The notes under the pieces are model-generated. The model had not been told where the DNA came from, ran no database searches, and saw only the letters and a program-made list of their open reading frames with translations. Source: Flavobacteriaceae bacterium (GTDB taxonomy: Bacteria > Bacteroidota > Bacteroidia > Flavobacteriales > Flavobacteriaceae). Taken from it: a DNA stretch of 64,000 nt. Positions 63,361 through 64,000 of the stretch are shown here, in pieces (within the stretch, counting starts at the first letter, position 1; every line of letters starts with the position of its first letter). Location of the stretch: the NCBI GenBank assembly GCA_025800395.1, contig JAOXRU010000426.1, positions 1 through 64,000 of the forward strand, written 5' to 3'. The position numbers and the translations under genes are program-made.

Positions 63361-63644
63361 CTACATGATTTTAGTTTTCTTAATTTATTATTTTCATATT
63401 GATTGTTTTGTCGTACACCCGTTTAGGTGAAAATACTAAATACAGCAAGTGCTTTTTTTTTAAAACCTTGCGGTTGTTTTTTGTGTATCACTTGCGGATT
63501 TAAGGAACTATACGGGACGGGATTGGTTATTGGTAACCTGGGCTATTGAATATATATCGTAGCAGCCAGACATGTATTGATGTCGTATATTCATATTTAA
63601 AGTTGTAGAGAACAACGTTGGTTGGTATGTACAGGTATTTTTTT

Positions 63645-63735
63645 GCATGAGGGGTAGCAGTGGTAGCTTTTTACAGGCATAGGTAGCTGCACTTGCAGGC
63701 GGAGGCGACCGGCAGGAAGCCCACGCACTGCTAGT
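63645..63735 (+). repeat. Composite intergenic repeat-like element, copy 2
   Basis: TAGCAGTG (63655-63662) and its complement CACTGCTA (63726-63733) bound a stretch with AGCTTTTTAC, GTAGCTGCACTTGCAGG and GCGACCGGCAGGAAGCCC. The order of blocks parallels the minus-strand element at 33512-33716. It is distinctly GC-rich against its surroundings and has no reading frame. Confidence 0.45.
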
Positions 63736-63776
63736 AAAGCTTTATAGGCCAGTAAAAACTATAACGAATGGCCCGA

Positions 63777-63810
63777 CCCTCCGAAGCTTTAGCGTAGGAG
63801 GGGCATGCCC
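63777..63810. repeat. GC-rich hairpin and adjoining palindrome
   Basis: CCCTCC (63777-63782) pairs with GGAGGG (63797-63802) around GAAGCTTTAGCGTA, and the perfect palindrome GGGCATGCCC follows at 63801-63810. It lies about 55 bases before the last gene start. It may be a repeat or a terminator-like structure without a U tract. Confidence 0.4.
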
Positions 63811-63865
63811 AAAACAATTACAATAACTGGGTGGATTTCTTTATCTTTACCACAAAGAATAATAT

Positions 63866-64000
63866 ATGGAAAATAATCTCCTTTTATTGGGTGTTGGTTT
63901 TGTGGCTTTGTTGCTTGGTACTGGCTTGGGATACTATATTCAACTGCTACGACAAGGTGGTAAAACGAAAGAATTGGAGGCGCGAATTGGCTATCAGGAG
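63866..64000 (+). CDS. Start of a membrane-anchored coiled-coil protein (RmuC-like?), cut by window edge
   Basis: An open frame begins at the ATG at 63866 and runs off the right edge (45 codons). It encodes MENNLLLLGVGFVALLLGTG, completing one membrane helix, followed by a charged coiled-coil start (QLLRQGGKTKELEARIGYQE). This layout fits the DNA recombination protein RmuC and, less well, RNase Y. TATCTTTA at 63842-63849 could be its -7 element. Identity is tentative. Confidence 0.6.
   Translation, partial: MENNLLLLGVGFVALLLGTGLGYYIQLLRQGGKTKELEARIGYQE

Larger units (their letters stand above)
63154..63865. other. Gene-free, repeat-rich intergenic region
   Basis: About 710 bases without a plausible gene, more GC-rich in patches than the rest. 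It holds two REP-like hairpins (63231-63360), a composite structured element (63645-63735) and a hairpin with a neighbouring palindrome (63777-63810). The stretch 63380-63640 shows no structure or frame I can name. Confidence 0.6.

Noticed and set aside
1-64000. CRISPR array, prophage, defence island, tRNA or rRNA genes
   Set aside because: No regularly spaced repeats, phage or defence gene families, or tRNA/rRNA-like sequences were seen when reading both strands.

Overview
This is an AT-rich chromosomal stretch from a member of the Bacteroidota, most likely class Flavobacteriia. The case rests on three observations. Promoters carry the -7 element TAnnTTTG. Start codons mostly lack Shine-Dalgarno sequences. 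The gene content is typical of the group: an Oar-like TonB receptor, S46 and M28 peptidases, a PorB-free but porin-linked acetate symporter, DUF4252 and DUF4920 proteins, a cyclophilin-FKBP fusion and an AAA+ regulator without a Fis domain. Most of the window is ordinary chromosome. No tRNA, rRNA, CRISPR array, prophage or defence island was seen.

Layout. 0-0.13 kb: start of an IS-type protein cut by the window edge. 0.3-3.8 kb: three-gene biotin-dependent acyl-CoA (probably propionyl-CoA) carboxylase operon. 4.5-15.9 kb: a short-chain fatty acid locus with acetyl-CoA synthetase, a propionyl-CoA-synthetase-like enzyme, a receiver-only regulator, a transporter-fused histidine kinase, a DUF4212/sodium symporter pair, an outer membrane porin and a transposase-derived zinc-ribbon/HTH protein. 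16.1-18.5 kb: NUDIX, hisS and a small conserved protein. 18.5-22.3 kb: Oar-like TonB receptor and a 600-base gene-free region that looks like a LytTR-controlled small RNA or leader. 22.3-23.4 kb: rpsF-rpsR-rplI. 23.6-30.8 kb: LytTR regulator, priA, yihY, nadC, rlmH, an unknown membrane protein and rdgB. 30.9-37.2 kb: DEAD-box helicase, secreted proteins, dual immunophilin and M28 peptidase. 37.4-43.6 kb: sigma-54-type AAA+ regulator, mscS, an ABC exporter and dnaJ-grpE. 43.7-51.5 kb: SDR epimerase, mnmD, a cytochrome-like lipoprotein, DUF4920, ilvE, SRPBCC, trmH-like, cobB and purB. 51.5-57.8 kb: S46 peptidase, a candidate small RNA, an ECF sigma operon with two DUF4252 proteins, and an S41 peptidase. 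57.9-63.2 kb: vitamin B12 uptake (btuB under a cobalamin riboswitch, with divergent btuFCD). 63.2-64 kb: a repeat-rich, gene-free stretch and the first codons of a membrane-anchored coiled-coil protein.

How the genes fit together. The porin, symporter pair and two acyl-CoA synthetases would take up and activate acetate and propionate, with the transporter-fused kinase sensing them. The carboxylase would pass propionyl-CoA to methylmalonyl-CoA, whose use needs B12, and B12 import is encoded at the other end. The sirtuin at 48.8 kb could reactivate acylated synthetases. The carboxylase-B12 and sirtuin links are inference. The best candidates for undescribed elements are non-coding: the 21.85-22.13 kb LytTR-like direct repeat plus RNA, the hairpin/terminator transcript at 53.88-54.1 kb, and two copies of a composite intergenic element at 33.5 and 63.65 kb.
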